From JAYEJB01 sp034716415 (lineage in GTDB: Bacteria; Patescibacteriota; Patescibacteriia; SG8-24), in assembly GCA_034716415.1 (NCBI GenBank), contig JAYEJB010000043.1:1-64000 (forward strand): a stretch of DNA of 64,000 nucleotides. Reading direction: 5' to 3'. Made by a program: the position numbers and the translations under genes. This document shows, piece by piece, positions 39,118-47,073 of the stretch; position 1 is the first letter of the stretch, and the number at the start of each line of letters is the position of its first letter. The notes under the pieces were generated by a model. It was given only the letters and a program-made list of their open reading frames with translations. It was not told where the DNA came from and did not search any database.

Positions 39118-39215
39118 GGGACCGAAGGCAGGAGGCAGAAAGTCATAATTTATGAACCCTCCACCTTCTCCCGCTTTTGCCCCTATTCCCGCTTCTCCCG
39201 CTCTATCTTACTCCC
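39118..39215. repeat. Low-complexity CCCGCTTCTCCCGC-type repeat
   Basis: The stretch is made of GGCAGGAGGCAGAAAG, TCATAATTTATGA (palindrome) and repeated TTCTCCCGCTTTTGCCCCTA-like words. It resembles 51180-51300 in layout: purine-rich, AT palindrome, pyrimidine-rich. TTGACA at 39221 after it may be the -35 of the next gene, with GATAAA 15 bp downstream. Confidence 0.6.
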
Positions 39216-39280
39216 GTCCATTGACAATTTCCTCGGCGGATGATAAACAGCAACCTTGACCTTTAGACAGGGAGGAACGG

Positions 39281-39961
39281 ATGAGACATCTAGCGATATT
39301 GATGACCGTGGCTTTGCTGGCCGGTTGCGCTTCGTTCGCGTCAGGCCTACGGGAAGCCCCGAGACAACCGGACCGATACGCCACACCGGCGACGGTCGAC
39401 GGCGACACCAGTGGCTCGCCGGAAAATCCGAGTTATCCATCGCCGCTGACTTCATGTGGTGTGGAGCTCGCGCATAACGGGTATTGGAGACTGCTCGACG
39501 AGCATGACATCATTCCCCTGCCCGACGACAGAGGTGTGATGTCCAGCTATCTGGTCAGGGATTGCGAGCCGGACGTACCGGGCGACGATCTCACGTACGG
39601 TCAGTGCCGGTCTCGAATCATGATTATCCCGACCGGCGGTGAATCCCCGACTGAAGTTCTCCATGCCATGTACGGAATGGTCGAAGATGTCGACTTTCTG
39701 AGCGACTTCGGCTGTGTGGAAGGTGTGGGGCCCGATGCGGCGTGGTTCTCGTACCGAGACAGCGGCATGCGGGGACTCGCGTGGGGAATACTGACGGATG
39801 CTGACGACGAACACTCCGGCGTCATCGCTGTCGGAGAGTGGCCTTCACACGGCCGCAACCTGATGGAATCGCAGTTCTCTGAGATTGTGCGCAGCATGCG
39901 CGTGATTGACCATGAGACTTGTCTCCTGACCGATGTCGAGATGGAACGCATCGACGAGTAG
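39281..39961 (+). CDS. Lipoprotein, member of a local paralogous set
   Basis: 226 residues. Signal peptide MRHLAILMTVALLAGC with a canonical lipobox LAGC (Cys16). The mature protein has Cys at CGVELAHNG, RDCEPD, GQCRSR, FGCVEG and ETCLLT, likely disulfides. The C-terminal part (AAWFSYRDSGMRGLAWGIL, SGVIAVGEWPS, SEIVRSMRVI) matches the lipoprotein at 40118 in order and spacing. AGGGAGGAACGG precedes ATG. Function unknown. Terminator after the gene. Confidence 0.78.
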   Translation: MRHLAILMTVALLAGCASFASGLREAPRQPDRYATPATVDGDTSGSPENPSYPSPLTSCGVELAHNGYWRLLDEHDIIPLPDDRGVMSSYLVRDCEPDVPGDDLTYGQCRSRIMIIPTGGESPTEVLHAMYGMVEDVDFLSDFGCVEGVGPDAAWFSYRDSGMRGLAWGILTDADDEHSGVIAVGEWPSHGRNLMESQFSEIVRSMRVIDHETCLLTDVEMERIDE

Positions 39962-39981
39962 CGGCCAGCGACGACACAAAC

Positions 39982-40003
39982 CCGGCTCCGGCCGGTTTTT
40001 TTT
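39982..40003 (+). terminator. Intrinsic terminator
   Basis: CCGGC and GCCGG around TCCG, then T8. Confidence 0.82.
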
Positions 40004-40117
40004 GAAATCAAGCCTGTTTTGGCGATTCTGTGGACAATCACTTGAAACCCGCCCCCCGACATGATTCCATGCAGACACGGTCCTTTCACTCGAACGGAAG
40101 ACGAAAGAGGTATCAAA

Positions 40118-40747
40118 ATGAAAAGGTTGACGTGGACCCTGATCGTGGTCACCGCGCTTGTCGCCGGCAGTTGTGCCGCAGGCATTCGAGGTGGAATCGC
40201 CGCCCCGGGCGATGAAGAAGCAGTCCCCGAAAGACATGCTCCGACGCTGGTCTATGCCGGCGACAGGAGTACGGTCGCATGCGGATACGAGGCCGATCAC
40301 TACTTCAGACAATTCCGGTTCGGCGACATCTCGCTTTCGCTCCGCGTTCCCGACAGGTGGGTCGCCTACATTAGCGAGGAAGCAGACGGTATCTCGCTGC
40401 AGAATCCCGACCTTGATGCCGGTATGCTGGTTACATGGTCAGAATATCCGTACTTAGAGGTGGAGTCGATCCACGAAGACGCGGAAGCCTTGCCGAACAT
40501 CGAGGCGTCACCGCTATTGATGGATCTGGGCGCCCGGCACGAGACCACGTTCTCGTACACACGTGAGGACGGTGTCTCCGGTATGTTCTACGGCCTGCTG
40601 ACCAGGCACGACAATCCCGAATCCGGAATCGTGATCGGTGGAGACTGGGCCTCCGAACACAGCGACGCCGGAAGGTGTGCCATGTTGAGCGTCGGTGCCA
40701 GCATCGTCATCACGCAGACGCCCCCACCCTGTCCGCCCAGTGGTTGA
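40118..40747 (+). CDS. Lipoprotein, paralogue of 39281-39961
   Basis: 209 residues from ATG 40118 (MKRLTWTLIVVTALVAGSC); the longer frame lacks a signal start and is rejected. The lipobox is VAGSC (Cys19). The C-terminal TTFSYTREDGVSGMFYGLL and SGIVIGGDWAS parallel the neighbour at 39281, and DISLSLRVPDRWVAYI adds a central strand region. Own promoter region and terminator. Unknown envelope function. Confidence 0.78.
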   Translation: MKRLTWTLIVVTALVAGSCAAGIRGGIAAPGDEEAVPERHAPTLVYAGDRSTVACGYEADHYFRQFRFGDISLSLRVPDRWVAYISEEADGISLQNPDLDAGMLVTWSEYPYLEVESIHEDAEALPNIEASPLLMDLGARHETTFSYTREDGVSGMFYGLLTRHDNPESGIVIGGDWASEHSDAGRCAMLSVGASIVITQTPPPCPPSG

Positions 40748-40802
40748 TGGCGTCCGAAGCAGACCCTTCGGTCGGAGGGGTAGGCAGTCAGTCATGAATC
40801 AC

Positions 40803-40827
40803 GGACCGCAAACAGCGGTCCTTTTTT
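40803..40827 (+). terminator. Intrinsic terminator
   Basis: GGACCGC and GCGGTCC form a 7-bp stem around AAACA, then T6. Confidence 0.9.
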
Positions 40828-40834
40828 ATTCTCA

Positions 40835-40863
40835 TTGACTTCAATCCCGAAGTCTGATATTCA
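40835..40863 (+). promoter_or_regulatory. Possible promoter of the small lipoprotein
   Basis: TTGACT at 40835-40840 and TATTCA at 40858-40863, 17-bp spacer; the -10 is weak. Confidence 0.4.
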
Positions 40864-40915
40864 ATAATATCGTAGCTGAATCCAGAATGGTTCTTTCATG
40901 ACCAAGGAGGTTCAG

Positions 40916-41077
40916 ATGTTCAAATCAATGCTAATCGCCATTGTGGTCTGTTTGTGCGTCGGCTGCTCAAGCATCATGAGCGGTGTGCCGAATGCGCGCG
41001 CCTATGACAAGAGTGAGGTGATGAGCTCCACCCCCATCGCGGAATCGGTCGAGCAGGCCGAACCGTGCGAGGACTGA
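40916..41077 (+). CDS. 53-residue lipoprotein
   Basis: Reads MFKSMLIAIVVCLCVGC as signal peptide with lipobox CVGC (Cys17), then a short hydrophilic, slightly acidic mature part of 36 residues ending EPCED. CCAAGGAGG lies 6 bases before the ATG, a textbook ribosome site, and a terminator lies at 41149. Small lysis- or entericidin-like lipoproteins look similar, but nothing specific links it to them. Confidence 0.68.
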   Translation: MFKSMLIAIVVCLCVGCSSIMSGVPNARAYDKSEVMSSTPIAESVEQAEPCED

Positions 41078-41148
41078 CGTCTACGGACGAATACGACCGC
41101 CCCATCCTGATTCCGGCCCCACCTCCTTTCTTTTGGCCCCGACAGGGC

Positions 41149-41182
41149 AAACCGCGTACTTCCTGTAATGCGCGGTTTTTTG
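41149..41182 (+). terminator. Intrinsic terminator
   Basis: AACCGCG and CGCGGTT around a 13-base loop, then T6. Confidence 0.82.
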
Positions 41183-41247
41183 TACGCTCGCACCCCCTAT
41201 GCTAAGGTCAAATTAAGTCCTTTCACCACGAGAAAAAGGAGTCGAAG

Positions 41248-41925
41248 ATGAGATACGGGCGAATCATTTTGATGATGGTTCTCGCATCCGCACTGGCGAT
41301 GGGTTGCGCGACGACGGGAGCGAGGCAAGATACGGAAACGACACCTGTTCTGCCACCACTACCACAGGAGGACAGCGAAGAGGATTTCATCCAGACCGAC
41401 GACAGCGAGGAAGAGCAGACCCCCGAAGGACCGATCGACAACGTCAGCGTGCCGGACGTAGATGGTTGGGATCACGCCGTGGAGGGCGCGGAGGTCGTCT
41501 ATACGCACCGCCGTACCAGGTCTCAGATGATATTCTCCTTCGCGCTCGCCGAGACCGGTACCCCAGAAGAGATCATCGAGGAAGTCTGGATCCGCGAAGT
41601 CGAATCCTCGCTGGGCAACGACCGCATGGACATCAACATGCCGATGACGATGGAGATCGAGGGTCGGGACATGTCGATGTTCACCAGGATCGAGGAGCGC
41701 GACGATGGCGTCCGGATCACATCCGTGTTTCTCTGCTTCGAAAGCGAGCATCCGGTACTGCATATCGTCATGTTCGGTTACTGGCCGGAGCTCCTGGATG
41801 CGCAAATGCTGCAGGCACTCGAGACGATATCGCGAGGGATCAGAGTCCGAGTCGCCGGGCCGGACGGTCCGCCGCCGGAGCCGGAGTTGGACCGCGGAGG
41901 CAACGAAGAGCCGGACGGCACCTGA
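41248..41925 (+). CDS. Lipoprotein, related in layout to the two upstream
   Basis: 225 residues. Signal peptide MRYGRIILMMVLASALAMGC with lipobox AMGC (Cys20), then a long acidic Pro/Glu/Asp-rich linker (about 30-70). A domain from about 75 to 205 follows (VVYTHRRTRSQMIFSFAL, FTRIEERDDGVRITSVFLCF, LHIVMFGYWPE). The order of a strand-rich core, a central reporter-like strand and a final helix resembles the lipoproteins at 39281 and 40118, although identity is low. AAAAAGGAG precedes ATG. Function unknown. Confidence 0.75.
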   Translation: MRYGRIILMMVLASALAMGCATTGARQDTETTPVLPPLPQEDSEEDFIQTDDSEEEQTPEGPIDNVSVPDVDGWDHAVEGAEVVYTHRRTRSQMIFSFALAETGTPEEIIEEVWIREVESSLGNDRMDINMPMTMEIEGRDMSMFTRIEERDDGVRITSVFLCFESEHPVLHIVMFGYWPELLDAQMLQALETISRGIRVRVAGPDGPPPEPELDRGGNEEPDGT

Positions 41926-41956
41926 CATGAGAGCGACCCTTTCGGGACCGATCAAA

Positions 41957-41992
41957 AGACCCCGTTCTGGCATGAACGGGGTCTCTTTTTTA
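41957..41992. terminator. Bidirectional terminator
   Basis: AGACCCCGTTC and GAACGGGGTCT pair over 11 bp, with CTTTTTT on the plus side and TTTTGATC on the minus side. It serves the lipoprotein and the convergent dsbA-like gene. Confidence 0.9.
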
Positions 41993-42010
41993 TTGCTCCA
42001 GTTGTCGTAC

Positions 42011-42766
42011 TTAGAGGGCCGACTCGATCATCAGCTTGAGCTGGCTGTACGGGACAGCACCTGGGACGAGTTGCGGCTCACCGTTCTTAGAGATGATGAG
42101 CGTGCCGGGAGTTCCCCTGACACCGGTCACCTCTCCACCTTGAGCGTCAGAACTCACCTTGTCCGCGTACTTGTCGCTTTCGATACAACTCCTGAACTGG
42201 TTCATCTTCAAGCCCAAGTCGCCCGCTATTTCCTCGTAGAGATCATTACTGAATGAACCCTGGCTCGTGAACAGGTCGTGTACGAACTCGAAGAATTTAC
42301 CCTGCTCGCCGGCACACTCGGAAGCATTGGCCGCAGAGGCGGCGTTCGAATGGAATGACAGCGGAAAGTGCCTGATCGTCGCCCTGACCTGACCGTCGAA
42401 ATCCTCGAGCGCCTGCTCGAATGTCGAGTGGAACCTACTGCAGTACGGGCACTCGAAGTCAGTGTAGGTGATGAGCGTGACGTCCGCGTCAGCCGGTCCG
42501 ATAACGTAGTCGCTGTCCCCTATCGGGATGATAGTACCGACAGTAGGTCCGTCATCCTGCGGCGGTGCCGGAACGGTGTCGGCGACTTCCGTCGGATCAT
42601 CCACCTCTTCGGCTGCGGCGACCGGCGCGCCGAGCCCGGCGTCACCGTTCATTATCATACCGAGAAGCACGAAAAAACCGATCGTGCAGAGCACCAGTAC
42701 GCCACCCACCATTCCGAGGGCAAAACTGGTCTTCGGTGAGAGCTTTACTCCCTGATTTTGTGACAT
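42011..42766 (-). CDS. DsbA-like thiol-disulfide oxidoreductase, membrane anchored
   Basis: 251 residues. Cytoplasmic tail, then one TM (about 14-35), an acidic Pro-rich spacer, and a thioredoxin-like domain (about 80-250). The active site is FECPYCSRF (CPYC, about 114-122). The inserted helical domain carries an extra Cys (NASECAGE), and the cis-Pro loop is RGTPGT. It should form or isomerise disulfides in exported proteins such as the many Cys-containing lipoproteins upstream. No DsbB/VKOR partner is visible here. Confidence 0.9.
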   Translation of the reverse strand: MSQNQGVKLSPKTSFALGMVGGVLVLCTIGFFVLLGMIMNGDAGLGAPVAAAEEVDDPTEVADTVPAPPQDDGPTVGTIIPIGDSDYVIGPADADVTLITYTDFECPYCSRFHSTFEQALEDFDGQVRATIRHFPLSFHSNAASAANASECAGEQGKFFEFVHDLFTSQGSFSNDLYEEIAGDLGLKMNQFRSCIESDKYADKVSSDAQGGEVTGVRGTPGTLIISKNGEPQLVPGAVPYSQLKLMIESAL

Positions 42767-42855
42767 ATTACGTCTAGTTACGTATTCAAACGGGCCTGGA
42801 GCCCGATAATCTATCGTCTCGACATATTAGCAGTCTAACCTTGCGACTGCAAATC

Positions 42856-43104
42856 CTATATCTGACGCTTCTCGAATGACATCCTGTAACCGGCAACCAG
42901 CGCAATCAGAACGGCCACGAGAACGAAATGAGGGAAAATAATCGTTACGGGGATTAATACGATCAGCGGCACCGTGAACATCGCCTTGCCGAACTTTTGA
43001 CGCACCGCCAATCGCCAGGCGACGGCATCATGAGCGAGCTTCTTCACCTTATCGACGAAGTCACTTCCCGCCCCGGTCTCTTGTCGTCTCATATAAAATT
43101 CCAT
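42856..43104 (-). CDS. Small membrane protein, DUF4342-like
   Basis: 82 residues. FVDKVKKLAHDAVAWRLAVRQKFGKAMFTVP (about 17-47) followed by one or two hydrophobic stretches to residue 74 and a charged tail resembles the DUF4342 layout, in which a VEKVKELI-type helix precedes a hydrophobic core. The match is moderate. A strong promoter at 43231-43259 gives it a leader of about 120 bases. Confidence 0.6.
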   Translation of the reverse strand: MEFYMRRQETGAGSDFVDKVKKLAHDAVAWRLAVRQKFGKAMFTVPLIVLIPVTIIFPHFVLVAVLIALVAGYRMSFEKRQI

Positions 43105-43226
43105 TAATTATCTGTCGCAATTCTACCATTAAAAATAGCCCCGGCAAAGGGACTTGGTCATCCGCGGCGGACAGGGTCGTATCCTGAATTCGATATGAGC
43201 CGTCATTTCAGCCACTCGGGCACAAT
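43105..43226 (-). other. Long 5' leader of the DUF4342-like gene
   Basis: The stretch between the promoter and ATG 43104 can form hairpins (GTCCGCCGCGGATGAC region near 43160-43176; AGCCCCGGCAAAGGGACT near 43136-43155). I see no known riboswitch and no complete tRNA, although GTGCCCGAGTGGCTGAAATG looks superficially tRNA-like. Confidence 0.3.
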
Positions 43227-43230
43227 TACG

Positions 43231-43259
43231 ATAATATCACTTCTCCTATATTTTGTCAA
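43231..43259 (-). promoter_or_regulatory. Strong sigma70-type promoter
   Basis: Minus strand TTGACA (43254-43259), 17 bp, TATTAT (43231-43236). Confidence 0.82.
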
Positions 43260-43344
43260 GAGGTGTTGACAAATATCGTAATCATGTACCAATATTTCGC
43301 TCTGTTCAGCAATAATCTACCTATCTATTTTGTCACAGCTAGTG

Positions 43345-44358
43345 TCATTCCTCAACCTCCTCAAACCTGAAGAAAATCCGTTCATCGTAGCGCAGATCCA
43401 CATATTCGAGTTCGGCCCTGCGTTCTCCTATCTTTTCCTTGAGAACAAGCGCCAGCCGTTCCTTCTGCACATCGAATGGCAGTAAGGTCGTCAGATAGAC
43501 ATTCCACTCGGACTTAAGGTGAACGTCCACGGTATCGGCCAGCGTGTCGAGCGAGAACCACCTGACCCCCGAACCGGTCACATCCGGAAGTCCGGTATAT
43601 GCGTTCAGGATCAGCTGAAGTGCCTCGCCGGAAACGACCTGGTCACCGGGTGAAAGTCGGCCCCCCGCATCCTTCCGTTCCAATACTAACGGATTCGGAT
43701 TGTCGTTTTTCCTGATCTCATCCGAATCAGGCTCCTCGCCGCTGATCTCGTCGATATCGACGGATTCGGCACCGAGCTCACCGGTCACCACGGCACCCAT
43801 GCCCTCGGGCAGGTCCTGCATCATCAGTGTCTCACGTTCGGTCAGGTTCCTGACGATGTGCCCGTCACCATCGAGCGCCATGAACCGGCCTTCGGACAGG
43901 AACGTCGCCACCACCTGCTTCTCGCTGATCTCGATGACAAGCGAATCCGGCAGGCGCTTGCGGATATCAAGCGCGCCGAAATAGAACCTCTCGCGCATGT
44001 CTTCGGTCGCGGCCTCCCTGTCGAACATGAAAATCGACGCCTGCGGTAGGACGAGCGCCCGACGCTTGCCGGATCTTTCATTGACGATATCCCTGATGAC
44101 CACCTCCGTGTCAGGCGAGGCTCCGATGACTTCAACGTTCTCTATCCTGAATGTCTGGCTCCAAAACAGATACCAGGAAAGAAGTACCAATAACGCCACG
44201 ACCAACACCGCTATAGCTCCGAGCTTAACGTGGGACAATTCGATGCCTGACTTGCCTCGACCGCGCCTGCTCTGCCTGAACAGTGGATTCCCGTAGCGAC
44301 TCTTGCTGTAATCGCGCATCCTCCCGCGGTTCGATTTGCCGTGATATACCTTCTTCAT
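43345..44358 (-). CDS. ftsQ: FtsQ-like division protein
   Basis: 337 residues. A basic cytoplasmic N-terminus (HGKSNRGRMRDYSKSRYG) and one TM at about 49-69 are followed by a POTRA domain beginning FRIENVEVIGASPDTEVVIRDIV, with LPDSLVIEISEKQVVATFL completing it. A beta domain with an acidic insertion (DIDEISGEEPDSDEI) then follows. Membrane topology and the POTRA order are those of FtsQ/DivIB. It is last of the alr-ddl-ftsQ run, a piece of a dcw-like cluster, 10 bases after ddl. The symbol is by domain and context. Confidence 0.82.
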   Translation of the reverse strand: MKKVYHGKSNRGRMRDYSKSRYGNPLFRQSRRGRGKSGIELSHVKLGAIAVLVVALLVLLSWYLFWSQTFRIENVEVIGASPDTEVVIRDIVNERSGKRRALVLPQASIFMFDREAATEDMRERFYFGALDIRKRLPDSLVIEISEKQVVATFLSEGRFMALDGDGHIVRNLTERETLMMQDLPEGMGAVVTGELGAESVDIDEISGEEPDSDEIRKNDNPNPLVLERKDAGGRLSPGDQVVSGEALQLILNAYTGLPDVTGSGVRWFSLDTLADTVDVHLKSEWNVYLTTLLPFDVQKERLALVLKEKIGERRAELEYVDLRYDERIFFRFEEVEE

Positions 44359-44367
44359 CGGATGAAT

Positions 44368-45450
44368 TTAGCTGAAATTCCTCTTAAGTCTACTTCGACG
44401 CTTTGCTCTGGCGAACGCGAGCCGCACAATCTTATCCAACAGCCTGGAATACGAAAGCCCGGAAGCGGCCCACAACCGCGGAAACATGCTGAACTTGGTG
44501 AATCCGGGCATCGTGTTGATCTCGTTGAGATAATGATTACCCGCGCTATCCATGAGGAAATCCACCCTAGCGAGACCCTCGGCCTCAAGGATGCGGAACG
44601 CCTGAAGCGCCTGCTTCCGCATCTTGTCCGCTCTCTTATCCGGCAACTCAGCCGGGATGACGAGACCGCTTTTACCGGTCAGGTATTTCGCGGAATAATC
44701 GTAGAATTCGTTGCTCGGAATTATCTCTCCCAACACGCTGGCGATGGGATGGTTGTTGCCGAGAATCGCGCATTCTATCTCCCGGGCGTCCTCGACGACC
44801 CGCTCGATGATGATCTTCTCGTCGTATTTCAGCGCCTCCTTTATGCCCGCTGTCAGTTCTTTCCTGTTGTGGGCTTTCGTGATACCGACAGAGGAGCCGA
44901 GGTTGACCGGTTTGACGAAATTCGGAAAGCCGAATCGATGGGCGGCGCGACGGATGATCTTCTGTCCGTCCGCTTCCCACTCGAATCGTTTAAAAGAGAT
45001 GAAGTCGACCGTCGGTATTCCTGCTTCCGCCAGCAGCACTTTCGAGACCGCCTTATCCATCCCGATTGACGAACCCGGCACACCGCTCCCCACATACGGG
45101 ATTCCGGCTATCTCGAACAATCCCTGGATCGCACCGTCCTCACCGTAAGTCCCGTGCATCACGGCGAACGCGATATCGATCCGTTCCGCCAGTCTTCCCG
45201 AGAGCGTGCGAAGCCGACGTTCAGCCGGACAGGACGGGAAGATCCGACGACCGCCCTGCCGTCCCCGTGCGCCGCCGGCCAGGATCCTGTAATCCACGTA
45301 CCAGATACCGTCTTTCGCGATGCGGATCGGAACGATGTCGTAGCGCTTCTTGTTGAAAGCGGCTACGACGGATTTGGCTGAGGCTATCGACACTTCATGC
45401 TCGCCGGACCTTCCGCCGAACACGACCGCTAATGATATCCGTTTAGCCAT
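44368..45450 (-). CDS. ddl: D-alanine--D-alanine ligase
   Basis: 360 residues. Begins ISLAVVFGGRSGEHEVSIASA (ATP-grasp N-domain), with HGTYGEDGAIQGLFE at about 99-113, the phosphate loop region KPVNLGSSVGITK near 172, and EFYDYSAKYL, whose Tyr favours D-Ala over D-lactate as second substrate. RVDFLMDSAGNHYLNEINTM gives the Mg2+ ligands (Asp, Glu, Asn). It makes the D-Ala-D-Ala end of the peptidoglycan precursor from the product of Alr encoded just upstream. Start ATG within GATATGG. Confidence 0.96.
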   Translation of the reverse strand: MAKRISLAVVFGGRSGEHEVSIASAKSVVAAFNKKRYDIVPIRIAKDGIWYVDYRILAGGARGRQGGRRIFPSCPAERRLRTLSGRLAERIDIAFAVMHGTYGEDGAIQGLFEIAGIPYVGSGVPGSSIGMDKAVSKVLLAEAGIPTVDFISFKRFEWEADGQKIIRRAAHRFGFPNFVKPVNLGSSVGITKAHNRKELTAGIKEALKYDEKIIIERVVEDAREIECAILGNNHPIASVLGEIIPSNEFYDYSAKYLTGKSGLVIPAELPDKRADKMRKQALQAFRILEAEGLARVDFLMDSAGNHYLNEINTMPGFTKFSMFPRLWAASGLSYSRLLDKIVRLAFARAKRRSRLKRNFS

Positions 45451-45459
45451 ATCGTCTGA

Positions 45460-46602
45460 TTAGTCCACCAGAATCCGAGGCAGTGTCGGGTTGATCCTCG
45501 TCACCACTTCATAGTTGATGGTTCCGATCCTGTCAGCAAGTTCTTCCGCGGTTATCTCCTCCCGGTTCTGTCTACCTAGTATCACCACTTCGTTCTCGAC
45601 CTTCACTCCGCGCATGTCGGTGACATCGACGACGCACATATTCATGCAAATCCGACCAAGCACCTTAGCTCGCTCGCCGTGAATGAGGACGTTGCCCACC
45701 GATGACATCTTCCTGTCATACCCGTCCCAGTATCCTACCGGCACGACCGCGCCGATAGTGTCCCTGGTCACTCTTTCGGTCAGTCCGTAACTCACCGGGG
45801 TCCCCTTCTTGATCTTCTTGACCTGCGCGACCGAGCTTTTCCAGGTCATCGCCGGCTTGAGTCGAATCTTTTTCCCCGAATCCAGCACAGCGCGCCGCGT
45901 GACTCCGGATGACCATAGGCCGTATAGGGATATTCCGGCACGCACGATATCGAAATGGGTCTCCGGATACATCAGGATGGCCGCACTACAGGCCGTGTGA
46001 AGCATCTCGGGCGGACGTCCGGCTTCAGTCGCCATCCTGACCGCGTCCCTGAACTTACTCAACTGCTTCATGGCATAGCTCGAATCGTTCGTGTCTTCAA
46101 TGTTCGCGTAATGCGTGGACATCCCCTCAAGCTTCAGGTTCGGTTGTTTGGCGATGAAACGTATGAACGAAGACATCTCTTCGGGGCAGACGCCCTGTCT
46201 TGAGGTTCCGGTCTCCACTTTGACATGAATCTTGGCCGGATTACGTTTCGAAGCCGCGTGCGACAGGCCAGACACGGTCTCCCTGTCGTAGACCACTTGA
46301 CTGAATCCCTGGCGAACCACCCTCGCGAGAGCCTTCGACGGCGTAAAACCCATGATCAATACCGGCTTCTTGTTCGAGACAGCTGACCGTACGGCTTCGG
46401 CTTCCGGCAGTGAATCCACACCGAACCAGTCCGCAACACTTCCGACCGAGCGAACCGTCTCCTTGATTCCATGTCCGTAGGCGTTCGATTTGACCACGGC
46501 CATGAAACGCGTACCGGAACCGATGCAACGCTTCAACTCACCGGCGTTATGCCGGAGCGCGGATTTTGATACTTCGACCCAAGTGCGGGTTGATGGGTTC
46601 AT
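45460..46602 (-). CDS. alr: Alanine racemase
   Basis: 380 residues. The PLP lysine is in AVVKSNAYGHGI (about 35-46). VETGTSRQGVCPEE and the C-terminal catalytic Tyr region (VSYGLTERVTRDT), together with GRICMNMCVVDVTD, define the fold-type III enzyme. It converts L- to D-Ala for cell-wall synthesis. Ddl follows 9 bases after its stop. Upstream lies a tandem-repeat region. MNMCVV with Cys in place of the usual MDQ/MVDV pattern is a small deviation. Confidence 0.95.
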   Translation of the reverse strand: MNPSTRTWVEVSKSALRHNAGELKRCIGSGTRFMAVVKSNAYGHGIKETVRSVGSVADWFGVDSLPEAEAVRSAVSNKKPVLIMGFTPSKALARVVRQGFSQVVYDRETVSGLSHAASKRNPAKIHVKVETGTSRQGVCPEEMSSFIRFIAKQPNLKLEGMSTHYANIEDTNDSSYAMKQLSKFRDAVRMATEAGRPPEMLHTACSAAILMYPETHFDIVRAGISLYGLWSSGVTRRAVLDSGKKIRLKPAMTWKSSVAQVKKIKKGTPVSYGLTERVTRDTIGAVVPVGYWDGYDRKMSSVGNVLIHGERAKVLGRICMNMCVVDVTDMRGVKVENEVVILGRQNREEITAEELADRIGTINYEVVTRINPTLPRILVD

Positions 46603-46613
46603 ATTTTTCTTTC

Positions 46614-46910
46614 TGTGGCGGGGCAGGGGCCCCTCCTGCGTAGTTGACCGGTCTTAGGGAGCTTCGCTTCGCTCTGGTGAAATCCGTGCAAGTGAGGTGT
46701 GGTTTCTGTGGCGGGGCAGGGGCCCCTCCATCCAGACTGACCGCTCCTAGGGAGCTTCGCTTCGCTCTGGTGTTGTGGCGGACCAGGGGGTCCTCCGCTG
46801 ATACTGACCGCTCCTAGGGTGGTTCGCATTGCTCTGGTGTTGTGGCGGACCAGGGGGTCCTCCGCTGATACTGACCGCTCCTAGGGTGGTTCGCATTCGC
46901 TCTGGGAACT
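46614..46910. repeat. Family D tandem repeats
   Basis: Four units built on GTGGCGGGGCAGGGGCCCCT or GTGGCGGACCAGGGGGTCCT, each followed by a GACCGCTCCTAGGGAGCTTC-like segment and CGCTCTGG. The last two are almost identical with a 68-bp period (about 46772 and 46840). Each unit has two palindromes (GGGGCCCC or GGGGTCC; CTCCTAGGGAG-like). No gene. Confidence 0.85.
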
Positions 46911-46973
46911 TCGTGCCAAGAGTGACGTGCTTTCTATGGTTCCCGGGTACATTCCTGTGTACAAGTCATACGA

Positions 46974-47066
46974 CTTGCACACAGGAAGAACCCGGCAACT
47001 ACTGCTCGGCTGACCGGCTTGCACACAGGAAGAACCCGGCAACTGGTGTTCGGCTGACCGACTTGC
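46974..47066. repeat. Family D', 44-bp tandem repeat
   Basis: CTTGCACACAGGAAGAACCC followed by GGCAACT...GGCTGACCG starts at 46974 and again at 47018, with a third start at 47062 (44-bp period). GGTTCCCGGGTACATTCCTG just upstream is partly complementary, so a hairpin is possible. Confidence 0.85.
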
Positions 47067-47073
47067 GTAATGG

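Noticed and set aside
43140..43230. A class II-type tRNA on the minus strand
   Set aside because: GTGCCCGAGTGGCTGAAATG resembles a D-arm start, but there is no TTC-type T loop or acceptor pairing in the expected place.
46614..47066. CRISPR array
   Set aside because: Units are tandem or nearly so, without constant-length unique spacers, and no cas genes are present.
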